The notes under the pieces are model-generated. The model was given only the letters and a program-made list of their open reading frames with translations. It had not been told where the DNA came from and did not search any database. Position numbers and translations under genes: made by a program. A DNA stretch of 64,000 nt, taken from NCBI GenBank assembly GCA_903859705.1, contig CAIONQ010000024.1, forward strand, positions 1 through 64,000, written 5' to 3'. The stretch's first letter is position 1. Each line of letters starts with the position of its first letter. Positions 1-8,967 of the stretch are shown in pieces. The stretch comes from an uncultured Chthonomonas sp. GTDB taxonomy: Bacteria; Armatimonadota; Chthonomonadetes; Chthonomonadales; Chthonomonadaceae.

Positions 1-121
1 CCAGTTCGGAAAGGTTACCTGGCTGGCGGCGCTTTCGCCGCCTTGCTTCATTATCCAATTCGGAATCATACAACTCGGAGAAAACATCTGTTTCGTCATC
101 CATAGAGAGTTCTCGCTCCAT
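1..121 (-). CDS. Partial hypothetical protein (N-terminal 40 residues)
   Basis: An open frame runs from an ATG at 119-121 off the left edge of the window. The visible start is acidic (MERELSMDDETDVFSELYDS) and then turns strongly basic (ARRRKRRQPG). No signal peptide is visible and I do not recognise the family. It lies just downstream of the GH99-like gene on the same strand, 171 bases apart, and may share its transcript. A start at the second Met (MDDETD) is equally possible. The call is weak because most of the gene is outside the window. Confidence 0.4.
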   Translation of the reverse strand, partial: MERELSMDDETDVFSELYDSELDNEARRRKRRQPGNLSEL

Positions 122-292
122 AGCCCCGGTTAAAATTCGATATGCAGACACTGTATGTCAGTCTTCTATCGAATCATAACCGGCAATGGTAAATAGCGCA
201 ACTGTGGCTCCTGATTGTGGCTGGCCACTGTCTCCTAATTTGGTTCCAATGGATATGTTGATGTTGCATGTGGATATTTCATAATGATTGCT

Positions 293-2551
293 CTATCTGC
301 CTGGCGTTTGAAGCGTGGCACGGTAGTTAAACCTATCGTCCGGTGCGGCATCGCCATTCAGAGTAAAGTCTGTCCAGTCTCCCTTTGCATAGCAGTTATC
401 GGCCCATTTGAAGTCGATTGTTGCAGGCAGGTGCTTTAAACCAAGAAGAGATCTGGGAACGGCAATCTGCAGTTCGTTGCCTTTCACCTGGAATTTTGCC
501 TCCCCGACTGCCTGCCACTCATACTTGCCATCGATGCAACGTTCCACGCTTACCGTATTGGAATTGCGCTTGCGATTGATCACAAAGTCATAACCGAGCC
601 AGCCCGTTTTGTAGTTAGCATCCGTGTTGATGTAGAGCAGCATCCAATCGGGATCGGTTGTGGGAGATAAAGGTGCCGCAGTGCGCACGTAAAAGTAGAC
701 ATTCTTAGAGTCGAAGGTTACTTTGGAAGCCACAATATCGTTACGCCCCGTTGTATTAACGTATGGCCCGGCATGGCCCACACCGGGGACATTGCGGTGC
801 GCGGTATCGGCGATATAATCCCGATATTCTGGCTGAACGGATTTCCAGGCCGCGAAACTGCCATTCATGCGTATGGTTTTGGAAGTGACTGCAGGCAGTG
901 TGCGCGCCCCTTTGTACTTGCGTGCATTTGCCACAAGCTGGTAATAGTAGTCATCCCCATGCCCGCCGCGCATCGGCTCGATATCCCGGCTAAACTCCTG
1001 GTTAAACTCATCTACAAAGATGGGAGGGGGCGCTTTATAACTGGACCACTCGGAGTAGAAACCGGCGGTCCACTCATTCCATCCCGTTACAAAAACGAAA
1101 GGCGGTTGCACTTCAAGGGCCCGGTTCCACTGTTCGGTAAAGTTAAATCCCTGTCTTACCGCATCCGGGCCAGTATCCAGCACGCCGTTGTGGTAGCTGC
1201 GGCCATAGGCACCCGGGAAGCTCATAGGTGCCAGATGTGTGGCAGAGTTGTAGTTTTGGGCAACGCCCACCGTAATCTGCTCCACTTCGCCGCCTGGGCT
1301 AAGTTGAGGCGCCTGCGGATAGTTTTGAAGCCAGGCCCACCCACCGCGCGGCGGTTTCTGGATATCATATGGTGCAATGGGTGTGCGGAAGGTGAAGAAA
1401 TTGCGGATAGTCTTAGCACGTTCGGCCGCTTCTGTTGGCCCTACCTGCTTTAGCGTTGGTTCAACAACCTGTGCATCAGTACTTCCTGAATAACGCACGC
1501 GCACCGTTCTGGCCCCGGGTACAGGCGCTCCGGTTTGAAGAGCGCCCGAGGGCGACCCACCGGAGAGGCCCCACCAGCCGATATGCCCGACGGGCTGCGA
1601 AATCTCGAGATAGTAATTGCCAGCTGGAAGCTCGGCATTGGACTCAAGAAGCAGACTGGCGTTATCTTTAACGTTGGTGAACGTTTTTGTAAGCAGGCGT
1701 TTGCCGCCTGGCTTACCGGCATAAAGGCTAAGGGTCATCCCTGAATCGGTGGTTCCCCATGTTGGAAAATCGCCACCGACTGCGGTAAACGGCTTCTCTG
1801 CTCGCCAGTTCTGACCCAACGTTTGGCCCGAGTTTAGCTCAAAGGGCTGGCGAGTTGAGGGAAGCTGCATTGCGGCGGCATCTGCGTAGGATGGGTAAGC
1901 CATAACGAGGGGCTTGCCCTCCCACAGGAACCAGAGATCCTTATACAGTCCCGGGGCGTACAGCGTATCGTAAATCTCGCAGAGCGTAGAGGTTCCCATC
2001 CCATTCGGGTTGCCAAACGGACACAAGAACGCTATTTGAGGTGTTTGGAGCCCCTCCTGTCGCATCGACTCCCATACGCGGCAGAGTTGATTGCGTGCCC
2101 TATCGTAGGTAACCTGGTTTGAGTTATCAAAGATGATTACATCCACACCAGCGTTCACCAGCATTTGAGCGTGTTTGCGCAATACCCAATCATCATCGCT
2201 AACGTAGTAGCCGAAGAGCGGTTCGGACCAGTAATGCGATTCGTTCAACGGACCCCAGGCTGGATTATTGATGTCCTTAATTGCTTCCGGGTGTTCCTTT
2301 AGAATTATTGAGTTATCGTATGGGCCATTGCCGCCGCGGTCAAAGGTGAGAAAGTAGAACATCCCGAGAGTTTTGTTGGTGCGCGGTGGGCCCACCAGTT
2401 TGCTGTTGGGTAACGCGCGCATCAGCGCATCGGTGGCTACCCACGTATCCGGGTAAACATCCCATTTAGGTGCGGAATGGCTTTGCGCCGGGCTGCACCG
2501 CCCAACAAGTGCAAGGGCGGCGGTTAACAAAAGGGCTCGGTAGTTCATCAT
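293..2551 (-). CDS. Secreted GH99/GH71-like glycosidase with C-terminal CBM9-like domain
   Basis: This 752-residue protein is probably an exported glycan-acting hydrolase. The N-terminus is a signal peptide (residues 1-24; ALALVGRCS is close to a lipobox but not canonical). The catalytic region resembles the endo-mannanase/GH99-like TIM barrel of glycan hydrolases: it begins MFYFLTFD, has DVIIFDNSNQ at the end of an early strand, and VTGWNEWTAG around residue 490, the typical late-barrel NEW motif. Residues about 255-360 form an inserted beta-rich, discoidin-like segment. Residues about 575-745 resemble the CBM9-like domain found on bacterial xylanases and outer-membrane glycan proteins (SFAAWKSV, then VYFYVRTAAP, then WMLLYINTDANYKTGW). 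Substrate is not predictable. A second ATG follows immediately, so the start could be three bases later. Confidence 0.75.
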   Translation of the reverse strand: MMNYRALLLTAALALVGRCSPAQSHSAPKWDVYPDTWVATDALMRALPNSKLVGPPRTNKTLGMFYFLTFDRGGNGPYDNSIILKEHPEAIKDINNPAWGPLNESHYWSEPLFGYYVSDDDWVLRKHAQMLVNAGVDVIIFDNSNQVTYDRARNQLCRVWESMRQEGLQTPQIAFLCPFGNPNGMGTSTLCEIYDTLYAPGLYKDLWFLWEGKPLVMAYPSYADAAAMQLPSTRQPFELNSGQTLGQNWRAEKPFTAVGGDFPTWGTTDSGMTLSLYAGKPGGKRLLTKTFTNVKDNASLLLESNAELPAGNYYLEISQPVGHIGWWGLSGGSPSGALQTGAPVPGARTVRVRYSGSTDAQVVEPTLKQVGPTEAAERAKTIRNFFTFRTPIAPYDIQKPPRGGWAWLQNYPQAPQLSPGGEVEQITVGVAQNYNSATHLAPMSFPGAYGRSYHNGVLDTGPDAVRQGFNFTEQWNRALEVQPPFVFVTGWNEWTAGFYSEWSSYKAPPPIFVDEFNQEFSRDIEPMRGGHGDDYYYQLVANARKYKGARTLPAVTSKTIRMNGSFAAWKSVQPEYRDYIADTAHRNVPGVGHAGPYVNTTGRNDIVASKVTFDSKNVYFYVRTAAPLSPTTDPDWMLLYINTDANYKTGWLGYDFVINRKRNSNTVSVERCIDGKYEWQAVGEAKFQVKGNELQIAVPRSLLGLKHLPATIDFKWADNCYAKGDWTDFTLNGDAAPDDRFNYRATLQTPGR

Positions 2552-2813
2552 GGCAATCTTCTCGTGGCATATTTACCGCCTGGCAGATGTGTTGTATGAA
2601 TGAGTGCCAGAACGGATATTGTTTTGTAATGCAAACTTCGGCAACTATGCCGGAATATACTTCACACATGTGATTTGGATGCTGAACTTCTCAACAGATT
2701 GTGGTACTAATAGATCTTGACAGCAAGGAGACTGGGAAGCTGAGTGGCTCCCCGTGTGGGTAGAGATAGAGATAGTGAGTAGCGCGATGGGTTCCTCACA
2801 CTCAACTCAGATA

Positions 2814-3146
2814 TTATCTTCTGGTTGAGACGCTGTCTCCAATTTTGATTCGGTTACCATTGATAGAGTGGACGATAGCCGTGTTTGGGCAAACATTAAG
2901 CACCTCTAACCAGCAGTTTCTGTCATTAAGAGGAATTAGTTCCATGCCTGGCAGTAATCCGCTCTGCGTCCCGGCATCTACAACAAATGTGTCTGCACCT
3001 TTAATTGATATCAGTTTGCAATTTACTGGCCTATCCTGCGGATAAGCAAGCCATGCAACCGGGAGATCTGGCTTTCCTCGGCCTAGTTTTTGTATGGTAG
3101 TTCTCTTTGCAGAACCCTTAGTGAATCGCCCTTTTGCAGTAAGCAC
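2814..3146 (-). CDS. C-terminal part of a TGA-interrupted gene (beta-rich domain)
   Basis: This 110-residue frame starts with GTG at 3146 if translated independently. It is in the same reading frame as the TPR-like frame at 3222-3623, and the 72 bases between them are open and protein-like (GSGARLRLHYSAGGPFERV). Only one TGA, at 3222-3224, separates the two. The visible protein is beta-rich, with VDAGTQSGLLPGMELIPL resembling the small barrel of FlgT-C-like domains, but I cannot assign a family. No start with a good ribosome site exists between the TGA and 3146. The likely reading is one gene of about 270 residues broken by a nonsense codon. Confidence 0.45.
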   Translation of the reverse strand: MLTAKGRFTKGSAKRTTIQKLGRGKPDLPVAWLAYPQDRPVNCKLISIKGADTFVVDAGTQSGLLPGMELIPLNDRNCWLEVLNVCPNTAIVHSINGNRIKIGDSVSTRR

Positions 3147-3221
3147 GATCGATACTCGCTCAAATGGTCCACCTGCACTGTAGTGGAGCCGTAAACGTGC
3201 ACCGGAACCTACATCGCGAGG

Positions 3222-3623
3222 TCATTTTTCTCGATTTCGGCGCAGGACCTTAGTTATTACCGCTTTCCAGAAACGCGGGCTTAACAGATTATTTGGCCGC
3301 ACCAGTTGGGAACGCATGTGTGGAGGAAGCTGCCGCACAAGCGTTGGAACGGCACTCCTTTTGCCATCACGAAGCGCGAATGCGATGGCCAAGAGCTTAA
3401 GATTGCTACTTTCGGGGTATTTTCGCGATGCTTTCTGCAGGAGGTTTCGAGATTGCTGCGTGTGGCCGCACTGGTCCAATGCTTGAATCGCGACACCGCA
3501 AATGAGGGATCGGAACACCAGAAAAATTCGCTCGTCAATAGTGTAGATATGCTTTGTGGCATAGCTACCCAATCCGTTCTGCTGAAAGTCAAGATTACTG
3601 TGCCGAAAGGACAATGTTGTCAT
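3222..3623 (-). CDS. TPR-like N-terminal part of a TGA-interrupted gene
   Basis: The 133 residues from the ATG at 3621-3623 carry a helical repeat resembling a tetratricopeptide motif (ALDQCGHTQQSRNLLQKASR, then SSNLKLLAIAFALRDG). The frame could be extended upstream to 3662. The frame ends at TGA (3222-3224), after which the same frame stays open through the 2814-3146 region. The ATG of this gene and the ATG of the divergent PEP-CTERM gene overlap in the four bases CATG at 3621-3624, so the two 5' ends would have to be transcribed through each other. That arrangement suggests this gene is no longer well expressed, or that its true start lies inside the frame. Confidence 0.4.
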   Translation of the reverse strand: MTTLSFRHSNLDFQQNGLGSYATKHIYTIDERIFLVFRSLICGVAIQALDQCGHTQQSRNLLQKASRKYPESSNLKLLAIAFALRDGKRSAVPTLVRQLPPHMRSQLVRPNNLLSPRFWKAVITKVLRRNREK

Positions 3624-4569
3624 GCGCTTCTCGAAGATCTTGCTCACCCTGTGCGTTGCCAACCTGGCTGGATTAGCGTTCCTAGCACCAGCTGCTTCTG
3701 CCGAAGATCTCTATGCCACTTCGATCTCTGGCAGCAAGATTAACAAAGTAAACACAAACACCCTCGGTGTTACTACTCTGCTCAACACACCGAGCGCTGC
3801 CGACAGCCTCATATTCGATGGTTCAGGACGGATTATCTATACTCAGCTGTATACGGGTGAATTGCGGCGTTTCGACCCGGTATCTAGTACAGACACCTTG
3901 ATTGCGACGGGATTTAATGAACCAGCAGATCTCACTCTGGAGCCCGGCGGACATAGCGTGCTTGTGAGCGAATACCTTGGCGGCAAAATTGACCGGGTAA
4001 ATCTGAATACCAATGTGGTGACTACCCTGCTAACGCCTGGCCTCACGCCAGAAGGTTTGACCTATGATGCTTCAGGGCGCTTGTTTGCTAATCTTGGCAA
4101 TCGTTTCGGTGGTCCAAACGGAAAGTTTGTCGCGCAAATTGATCCGGTCACGGGTGCGATACTCGCCACCAGCGCCGGACTGGATAGCCTTGATGGGTTG
4201 ACTTATGACCCGTATACAGGAAAGCTCTTTGCTGCATCGCTCTTTGGCAACGGAGTTTATGAGATTGATCCTAACAACCTGACCTCGGTTACGTCCCACT
4301 TCTTTGGCCAACTGAATACGCCGGACGGCATCACTTCCGATGGAATAGGCAACATTTGGATCGCCAATGCAGGAGATGCCCACATCTATCAATACAATAT
4401 CGGGGCAAACACACTAACGCAGAATGCGTTTGTATCGGGCTTAGATGATTTAGCTCCCGCATCGGGTCTTGGGTCTTTCCAATCCACTCCCGAACCTGGA
4501 TCGGTTGTGCTGCTGATGGCGGCAGGGCTTGTAGCTGGCGGGATCTGGCGCCGCCGCAGATCTCATTAA
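3622..4569 (+). CDS. PEP-CTERM protein with NHL/SMP-30-like beta-propeller
   Basis: This 315-residue exported protein begins with a signal peptide (MRFSKILLTLCVANLAGLAF to ASA, about 27 residues). It continues with repeated propeller blades of the type GKIDRVNLNTN, GLTPEGLTYDASGRLF, LNTPDGITSDGIGNIW. It ends with a PEP-CTERM sorting tail: TPEPGS, a hydrophobic stretch (VVLLMAAGLVAGG) and RRRRSH. Exosortase-type enzymes are known to process such tails; none is encoded in this window. The start is fixed by AAAGGA ending 10 bases before the ATG. A G+C-rich hairpin at 4664-4699 may terminate it. Role is unknown; a surface or matrix protein is likely. Confidence 0.8.
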   Translation: MRFSKILLTLCVANLAGLAFLAPAASAEDLYATSISGSKINKVNTNTLGVTTLLNTPSAADSLIFDGSGRIIYTQLYTGELRRFDPVSSTDTLIATGFNEPADLTLEPGGHSVLVSEYLGGKIDRVNLNTNVVTTLLTPGLTPEGLTYDASGRLFANLGNRFGGPNGKFVAQIDPVTGAILATSAGLDSLDGLTYDPYTGKLFAASLFGNGVYEIDPNNLTSVTSHFFGQLNTPDGITSDGIGNIWIANAGDAHIYQYNIGANTLTQNAFVSGLDDLAPASGLGSFQSTPEPGSVVLLMAAGLVAGGIWRRRRSH

Positions 4570-4663
4570 CAGACCTTATTGTGAGATATGCGCTGCTAAC
4601 GGTTTGAAGCTGGTAATTGCCAGTTTCACATGGCTGCTTAATGTGGTTTGGGCGTGATGCAAT

Positions 4664-4699
4664 TGGCCCCGCCAATCCAACAAAGGGTTGGTGGGGCCA
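4664..4699 (+). terminator. Hairpin downstream of PEP-CTERM gene
   Basis: A 15-bp stem (4664-4678 with 4685-4699, two G-T wobbles) with a 6-base loop lies between two convergent genes. Only a weak T-rich stretch (GTACTGTTTAT) follows on the + strand. It may serve as a terminator for the gene ending at 4569. Confidence 0.45.
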
Positions 4700-4849
4700 G
4701 TACTGTTTATCCTATGAACTGGCACTCGGTACAGGTTACAGGGCATCCTATATCAACGAAGTGCGATGCCTGCTCATGTGCTGCGGGCATGGGAGTAGTT
4801 TTGGGCATTATTATGTTTCTAAACTTGACGTTGGTTACGCTTGCAGCGC

Positions 4850-5623
4850 TTAGAGTGATAGCCTCTGGATCCAAATATTGCGGAAGCGAACTGGATTGTG
4901 ATGCCCCTGCAGCAGAATAGGTCTCGGCTCTGGGCCTTCTTTCTGCCCAGCCCCGGTCTTCGCGGTGATGGAATAGTCATCGTGTATCAGGACGCCGTTT
5001 TGATACGCAGTAATGCGGGCGTTCTCGACCTTTTTGCCTCCAACGAAACGGGCAGCCCGAAACACAACGTCATAAGTCTGCCACTCACCTGCCTTCTTGC
5101 ACACAAGGCGATCCGGCTTTTTCTGGCGATAGATGCTGCCACAGTCGCTGGCTTTATAGTCTTTTTCAGAAATACCATACGAATTGAGAATCTGAACCTC
5201 GTAGCGCTGTTGAATATACACTCCCGAGTTGCCGTCTGCCTCGTGATCCTTCGAGTCTTTCACTTCGTTGATGTTGAACTCAACATGCATCCGCAAATCC
5301 TGATAGCTGTCGGTAGTGATGACATTGTCCCATAGCGGCGAAGCGGTTAGTACTCCATGCTCAAACACCCATTTTGTGGGTTCATTGCTGTCCGTAACAA
5401 GGTTATAGCCATCTGGACCAACAACCACAACCGCATCTCTGGGGCGCGCGTTTTTGCGAATATCGATAATGCCCCGGGTAGTCCCGGCATTGCCATCTGT
5501 GGTGGAGCGCTGCAGGTTCTCAACAGATGAATCTGGTTCCCCGAAAGAACGCACTGGGCCGGTTAAGAAGACAAACGCTGCCGCAGTAAGCAGCGTCTTC
5601 AGCCACAGTCTGATGAATATCAT
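4850..5623 (-). CDS. Secreted DUF1080 / 3-keto-disaccharide hydrolase family protein
   Basis: This 257-residue protein has a signal peptide (MIFIRLWLKTLLTAAAFVFL). A concanavalin-like DUF1080 domain follows from about residue 70: DLRMHVEFNINEV, GNSGVYIQQRYEVQILNSYG, CGSIYRQKKPD, and EWQTYDVVFRAARF. These are the signature strands of the family annotated as 3-keto-disaccharide hydrolases, common in Planctomycetes, Verrucomicrobia and Armatimonadota. The start has AAAGGAA 6 bases upstream. It lies downstream of the GH78-like gene on the same strand, 71 bases apart, so the two may act on the same plant or microbial glycan. A paralog is at 41888-42643. Confidence 0.85.
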   Translation of the reverse strand: MIFIRLWLKTLLTAAAFVFLTGPVRSFGEPDSSVENLQRSTTDGNAGTTRGIIDIRKNARPRDAVVVVGPDGYNLVTDSNEPTKWVFEHGVLTASPLWDNVITTDSYQDLRMHVEFNINEVKDSKDHEADGNSGVYIQQRYEVQILNSYGISEKDYKASDCGSIYRQKKPDRLVCKKAGEWQTYDVVFRAARFVGGKKVENARITAYQNGVLIHDDYSITAKTGAGQKEGPEPRPILLQGHHNPVRFRNIWIQRLSL

Positions 5624-5694
5624 TTCGTTCCTTTCGATCCGCAGTGACTAAGATGGGGCGATCCTGAGGTCAGGATGTCTTATTTGTGCCTGTT

Positions 5695-7515
5695 TTACTT
5701 TACTTCTATTGTCGCTCGTCCGACAACATCTTTATCCAGTATCCAGATCGCTCCGTTTGTGCCCTTGACCCTGTGAGCTTGCACTGACCTGCCGCCAACC
5801 CGAATTTCTCGCGAATTATCGCTGGCTGGCAGCTCAATATGCGCCTGTACTCCCACGGGTAGACTTACCGACATTTTAAAGCTGGCCGCATGGGACCACC
5901 GTACCGTAATTGGGCCATGTATTGTTGGAACCTTGCCATCGGCGAACTGCAAACCACTGGTACAGGGGCGGATCACAACTCGGCTATAGCCCGGCGAAAG
6001 AGGCTGAACGCCGAGTACAAACCGGGGCAGGAGGTTGGCTGGCGCTGCACCCCAAGCATGGTTCCAATCCTGGTTGGGTTTGTATTTCTGGTCCCATGCT
6101 TCCCACGTTATCGTTGTGCCGCTTTCAACCATATGACGCCAGCTTCGGTCGGTTGATGCTGTCATAAGCGCTAATGCTTCCGCCCCAGCACCGCTCTGGA
6201 AGAGCCCTTCCAGAAGGTACTGTGCAGCATAGACGGAGCAGGACATACCACGCTTAATGACATAATCCGTAACGCTTGTACAATGTTCAGCAGGCACCAG
6301 CCCGAACGCCAGGGCAAATAGATTGGCGTGCTGCGAAGCGTGATCCGTGCCTTCGCCATCCAGATATACTCCGCGGCTGCGGTCGAACAGCTTCTCCTGA
6401 AAAGCCAACCGTGCAGCATGCTCAAGCTCTCGATAGTGCGCCGCATCGTCGTCCTTTTTAAGTGCTGCTGCCATCTCCGCCATCAGACCCAGCGCACGCA
6501 GATGAAAAGCGTTGACTACGGTGTTTACGGACTTAAAGACATATCCGTCGCGCTCAGTCGTTGGCCAGTCGACGATATCATCGTGCCGGATCTGCGGCTC
6601 CGAGCTGACGATCAGACCATCTGTGCGAGCCTGACTGAGCTTCAGTTTAGTCTTCAGCCCCTCATATCTGCGAGCCAAGCATGCCATTTCACCTGTTCGC
6701 ATCCAATCTGCGTGAGCAATAAAGATCATATGCGAAGCCCACTCTGTAGGCCAGGTAGGGTGCTGCATGAGGTGGTCGAACGTGTCCCGAGCCATCTGCA
6801 GATCGCTATCCGTATAGTACTGGCTCAGTTGGTTCAGATACGCGTCTGCTTCATATGGAATGCGCTCTCTGTCGCCATCAACATAAATCCCGGCAAAACT
6901 GGTAGCCTTGATGGAGTAGCGGCACAGCTCCCAAATGCGATCGAGCATTGGATTGGAGGAGTGAAAAGAGGCCGCTGCATCATCCCAGGTCGCTAAGAAC
7001 GCCGCCTGGCGCATCACATTATCCCTGGTGAGGTCTCCTGGCCACCCCTCAATCTCTACCCAGCGGAACGGCAGAACCACGCCCCACTCTGCCGGAGTGA
7101 GTATGGCTTCAGGCTGTTTTGTGTTTCTGGAATCGGCCTTTTGCGCCACAACGATCGGGTTGGTACCATCCAGGATAGCCTCAGCTTGCGCGTATCGGAC
7201 GGTGCCTGGTGGCGTTCGATTTATACGGCCGTTAACAAGCGACTCGCCGAAACGAACTGTGATCCGTTGTGTCCCACCAGGCGGCCCACAAATACGCAGG
7301 TTGCCAAATGCAGCCCTTCCGAAATCCAGTAGGAATACCCCTGGCGCAAGCCTGGCAGTGCGTATGGGGGCCTGCCGAACCAGGTGCACTGGGGCAGCAA
7401 AAGCGTTAATCCCTACCAGGGCGAGCGCTGCCACGCATGCGAATACATGGCAGCCCAACTTAATTGATAACCTTAGGCAGTTAGTCACCTGGGATTTCGG
7501 CGTGCTGATAGACAC
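5695..7515 (-). CDS. GH78-like alpha-L-rhamnosidase, secreted
   Basis: From a GTG at 7513-7515 (GGAG six bases upstream) this is a 606-residue protein whose signal peptide reads LGCHVFACVAALALVGINAFAA. The frame is open up to 7590, but that part overlaps the upstream oxidoreductase gene, so the GTG is preferred. An N-terminal beta domain (GRAAFGNLRI, ITVRFGESLVNG) precedes an (alpha/alpha)6 barrel with VDGDRERIPYEAD, the position of the GH78 acidic catalytic motif. Late in the barrel it has TTITWEAWDQ and DWNHAWGAAPANLLPRFVLG. The end, LSPGYSRVVIRP, is the usual GH78 C-terminal strand. It would release terminal rhamnose outside the cytoplasm. Confidence 0.8.
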   Translation of the reverse strand: MSISTPKSQVTNCLRLSIKLGCHVFACVAALALVGINAFAAPVHLVRQAPIRTARLAPGVFLLDFGRAAFGNLRICGPPGGTQRITVRFGESLVNGRINRTPPGTVRYAQAEAILDGTNPIVVAQKADSRNTKQPEAILTPAEWGVVLPFRWVEIEGWPGDLTRDNVMRQAAFLATWDDAAASFHSSNPMLDRIWELCRYSIKATSFAGIYVDGDRERIPYEADAYLNQLSQYYTDSDLQMARDTFDHLMQHPTWPTEWASHMIFIAHADWMRTGEMACLARRYEGLKTKLKLSQARTDGLIVSSEPQIRHDDIVDWPTTERDGYVFKSVNTVVNAFHLRALGLMAEMAAALKKDDDAAHYRELEHAARLAFQEKLFDRSRGVYLDGEGTDHASQHANLFALAFGLVPAEHCTSVTDYVIKRGMSCSVYAAQYLLEGLFQSGAGAEALALMTASTDRSWRHMVESGTTITWEAWDQKYKPNQDWNHAWGAAPANLLPRFVLGVQPLSPGYSRVVIRPCTSGLQFADGKVPTIHGPITVRWSHAASFKMSVSLPVGVQAHIELPASDNSREIRVGGRSVQAHRVKGTNGAIWILDKDVVGRATIEVK

Positions 7516-7537
7516 GTTTATCTCCGAATTTTCAGCT

Positions 7538-8608
7538 TTACGATGCAGCCAATGTCGGATAGTCCGTGAATCCGATTTCTGTCCCACCATAAAACGTTGC
7601 AGGGTTTGCTTCGTTCAGTTGTGCGCCAGACTTCAGCCGTTCGGGCAGATCGGGATTTGCAAGGAATGGCACTCCGAAAGCAGTTGCGTCGGTAAGTCCT
7701 GCCTCCAGGTCAGCTTCCGCTGTCGCTCCCGAATATGCTCCGTTGGTAATTATGCTGTGGCCATACACATCTCTGAAGGTCTTGAGAGCATCCGGCTCAT
7801 TGACTCCAGTAACGAACGCAAAATGGACGAATGCCAGATTGAGTGCCTTCAGCGATTGCAGGATAGTCACAAAATTGTTTAACGGATCCGAATCAGACAT
7901 ATCATCAAACGCGCCGAATGGTGAGAGGCGAATACCAACCCGATCGGCTCCCCAAACGTCAATGACAGCGCCGAGAACTTCCAGCGCAAACCGCTGCCGA
8001 TTCTCAATCGAACCGCCGTATTCGTCTGTTCGACGATTAACGCCATCTCGAAGGAACTGATCGATCAGATATCCATTCGCACCGTGAAGTTCAACCCCAT
8101 CAAATCCGGCAGCCTTCGCACACTCCGCGCCTATTTTGTAGTCTGCCACTACCTGCTTAATCTCAGCAATTGTTAGTTCGCGCGGTGTCTCGGCCTGCAC
8201 CTTTTCAAATGCAGCGGTGAAAACTTCCAGGTTGGGGGCAACAGCACTGGACGAAACCGGCTGGCCGCCGACGAGGGATGAGTGGGCAATCCGACCGGTG
8301 TGCCACAACTGACACAAAATCTTCCCGCCTGCATCATGAACGCTTTTAGTGATCTTGCTCCAAGCTTCAACCTGCTTCTCTGTCCAGATACCGGGAATGA
8401 CGGGATAGCCGCTGCCCTGCTTGCTGATAGCAGTAGCTTCGCTTATTAGCAAGCCACCGCTTGCACGCTGCGAATAATAGTCGGCAACATACTCGAAAGG
8501 GACACCATCCGGCGTCGCACGATTGCGGGTCATGGGTGCCAGAACGATACGATTTGCGAGATGGAACGCGCCGAGGCTCACAGGTGAAAACAAATGCTCG
8601 TAAGTCAT
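7538..8608 (-). CDS. Old yellow enzyme family NADH:flavin oxidoreductase
   Basis: This FMN-dependent ene-reductase has 356 residues, typical for the family. The ATG at 8606-8608 has GAGGA about 9 bases upstream. Visible landmarks are NRIVLAPMTRNRA near the N-terminus, QLWHTGRIAHSS near residue 100, ELHGANGYLIDQFL near residue 183 (the His/Asn pair that binds the substrate carbonyl), and TDEYGGSIENRQRFALEVL. The C-terminal phosphate-binding region of FMN (PFLANPDLPERLKSGAQLN) is complete. The family reduces alkenes conjugated to carbonyl or nitro groups; the physiological substrate cannot be told from sequence. The gene is 23 bases upstream of the rhamnosidase start. Confidence 0.9.
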   Translation of the reverse strand: MTYEHLFSPVSLGAFHLANRIVLAPMTRNRATPDGVPFEYVADYYSQRASGGLLISEATAISKQGSGYPVIPGIWTEKQVEAWSKITKSVHDAGGKILCQLWHTGRIAHSSLVGGQPVSSSAVAPNLEVFTAAFEKVQAETPRELTIAEIKQVVADYKIGAECAKAAGFDGVELHGANGYLIDQFLRDGVNRRTDEYGGSIENRQRFALEVLGAVIDVWGADRVGIRLSPFGAFDDMSDSDPLNNFVTILQSLKALNLAFVHFAFVTGVNEPDALKTFRDVYGHSIITNGAYSGATAEADLEAGLTDATAFGVPFLANPDLPERLKSGAQLNEANPATFYGGTEIGFTDYPTLAAS

Positions 8609-8951
8609 CAATATATCCTCGATTAGTTTGGGGCTGTTGTGTTCTGCACTCTGACTTTAACAGTGCCGCATAGGAACTGTGGCGGTGATGCGAACTGAAC
8701 TACAAGCCACAGCCTTTCTACGCGTGAAAGAGCTTTATTGTTTTTATTCTGCAGTTGTCGGTCTGTAATTTTTGTAGTCGTTTAACTTTGAGACCAACTC
8801 AAGCTACTGCATTTGCCCTGGATAACGGTTAAGCCCAAAAGCAGATGCGCTGTCTGTTAATCCCACGATTCCCACACCGTGCGAGTGACGAGCGGTGAAT
8901 GTGTGGCATGAAGCGGGCGGGCGCGCACTCTGTGCAAACTGGCGACTTTTT
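8609..8951. other. Intergenic region between oxidoreductase and island
   Basis: About 340 bases without a supportable gene. It must carry the promoter of the oxidoreductase on the minus strand, but I see no convincing -35/-10 pair. Composition shifts towards A+T around 8730-8790. Confidence 0.4.
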
Positions 8952-8967
8952 GTCTAATCGCCTGTGG

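Noticed and set aside
773-1453. Long + strand frame opposite the GH99-like gene
   Set aside because: No protein-like composition; the minus-strand protein has clear family motifs.
6328-7882. Plus-strand frames opposite the rhamnosidase and oxidoreductase
   Set aside because: Cys/Arg/Ser-rich random-looking translations, shadows of conserved genes.
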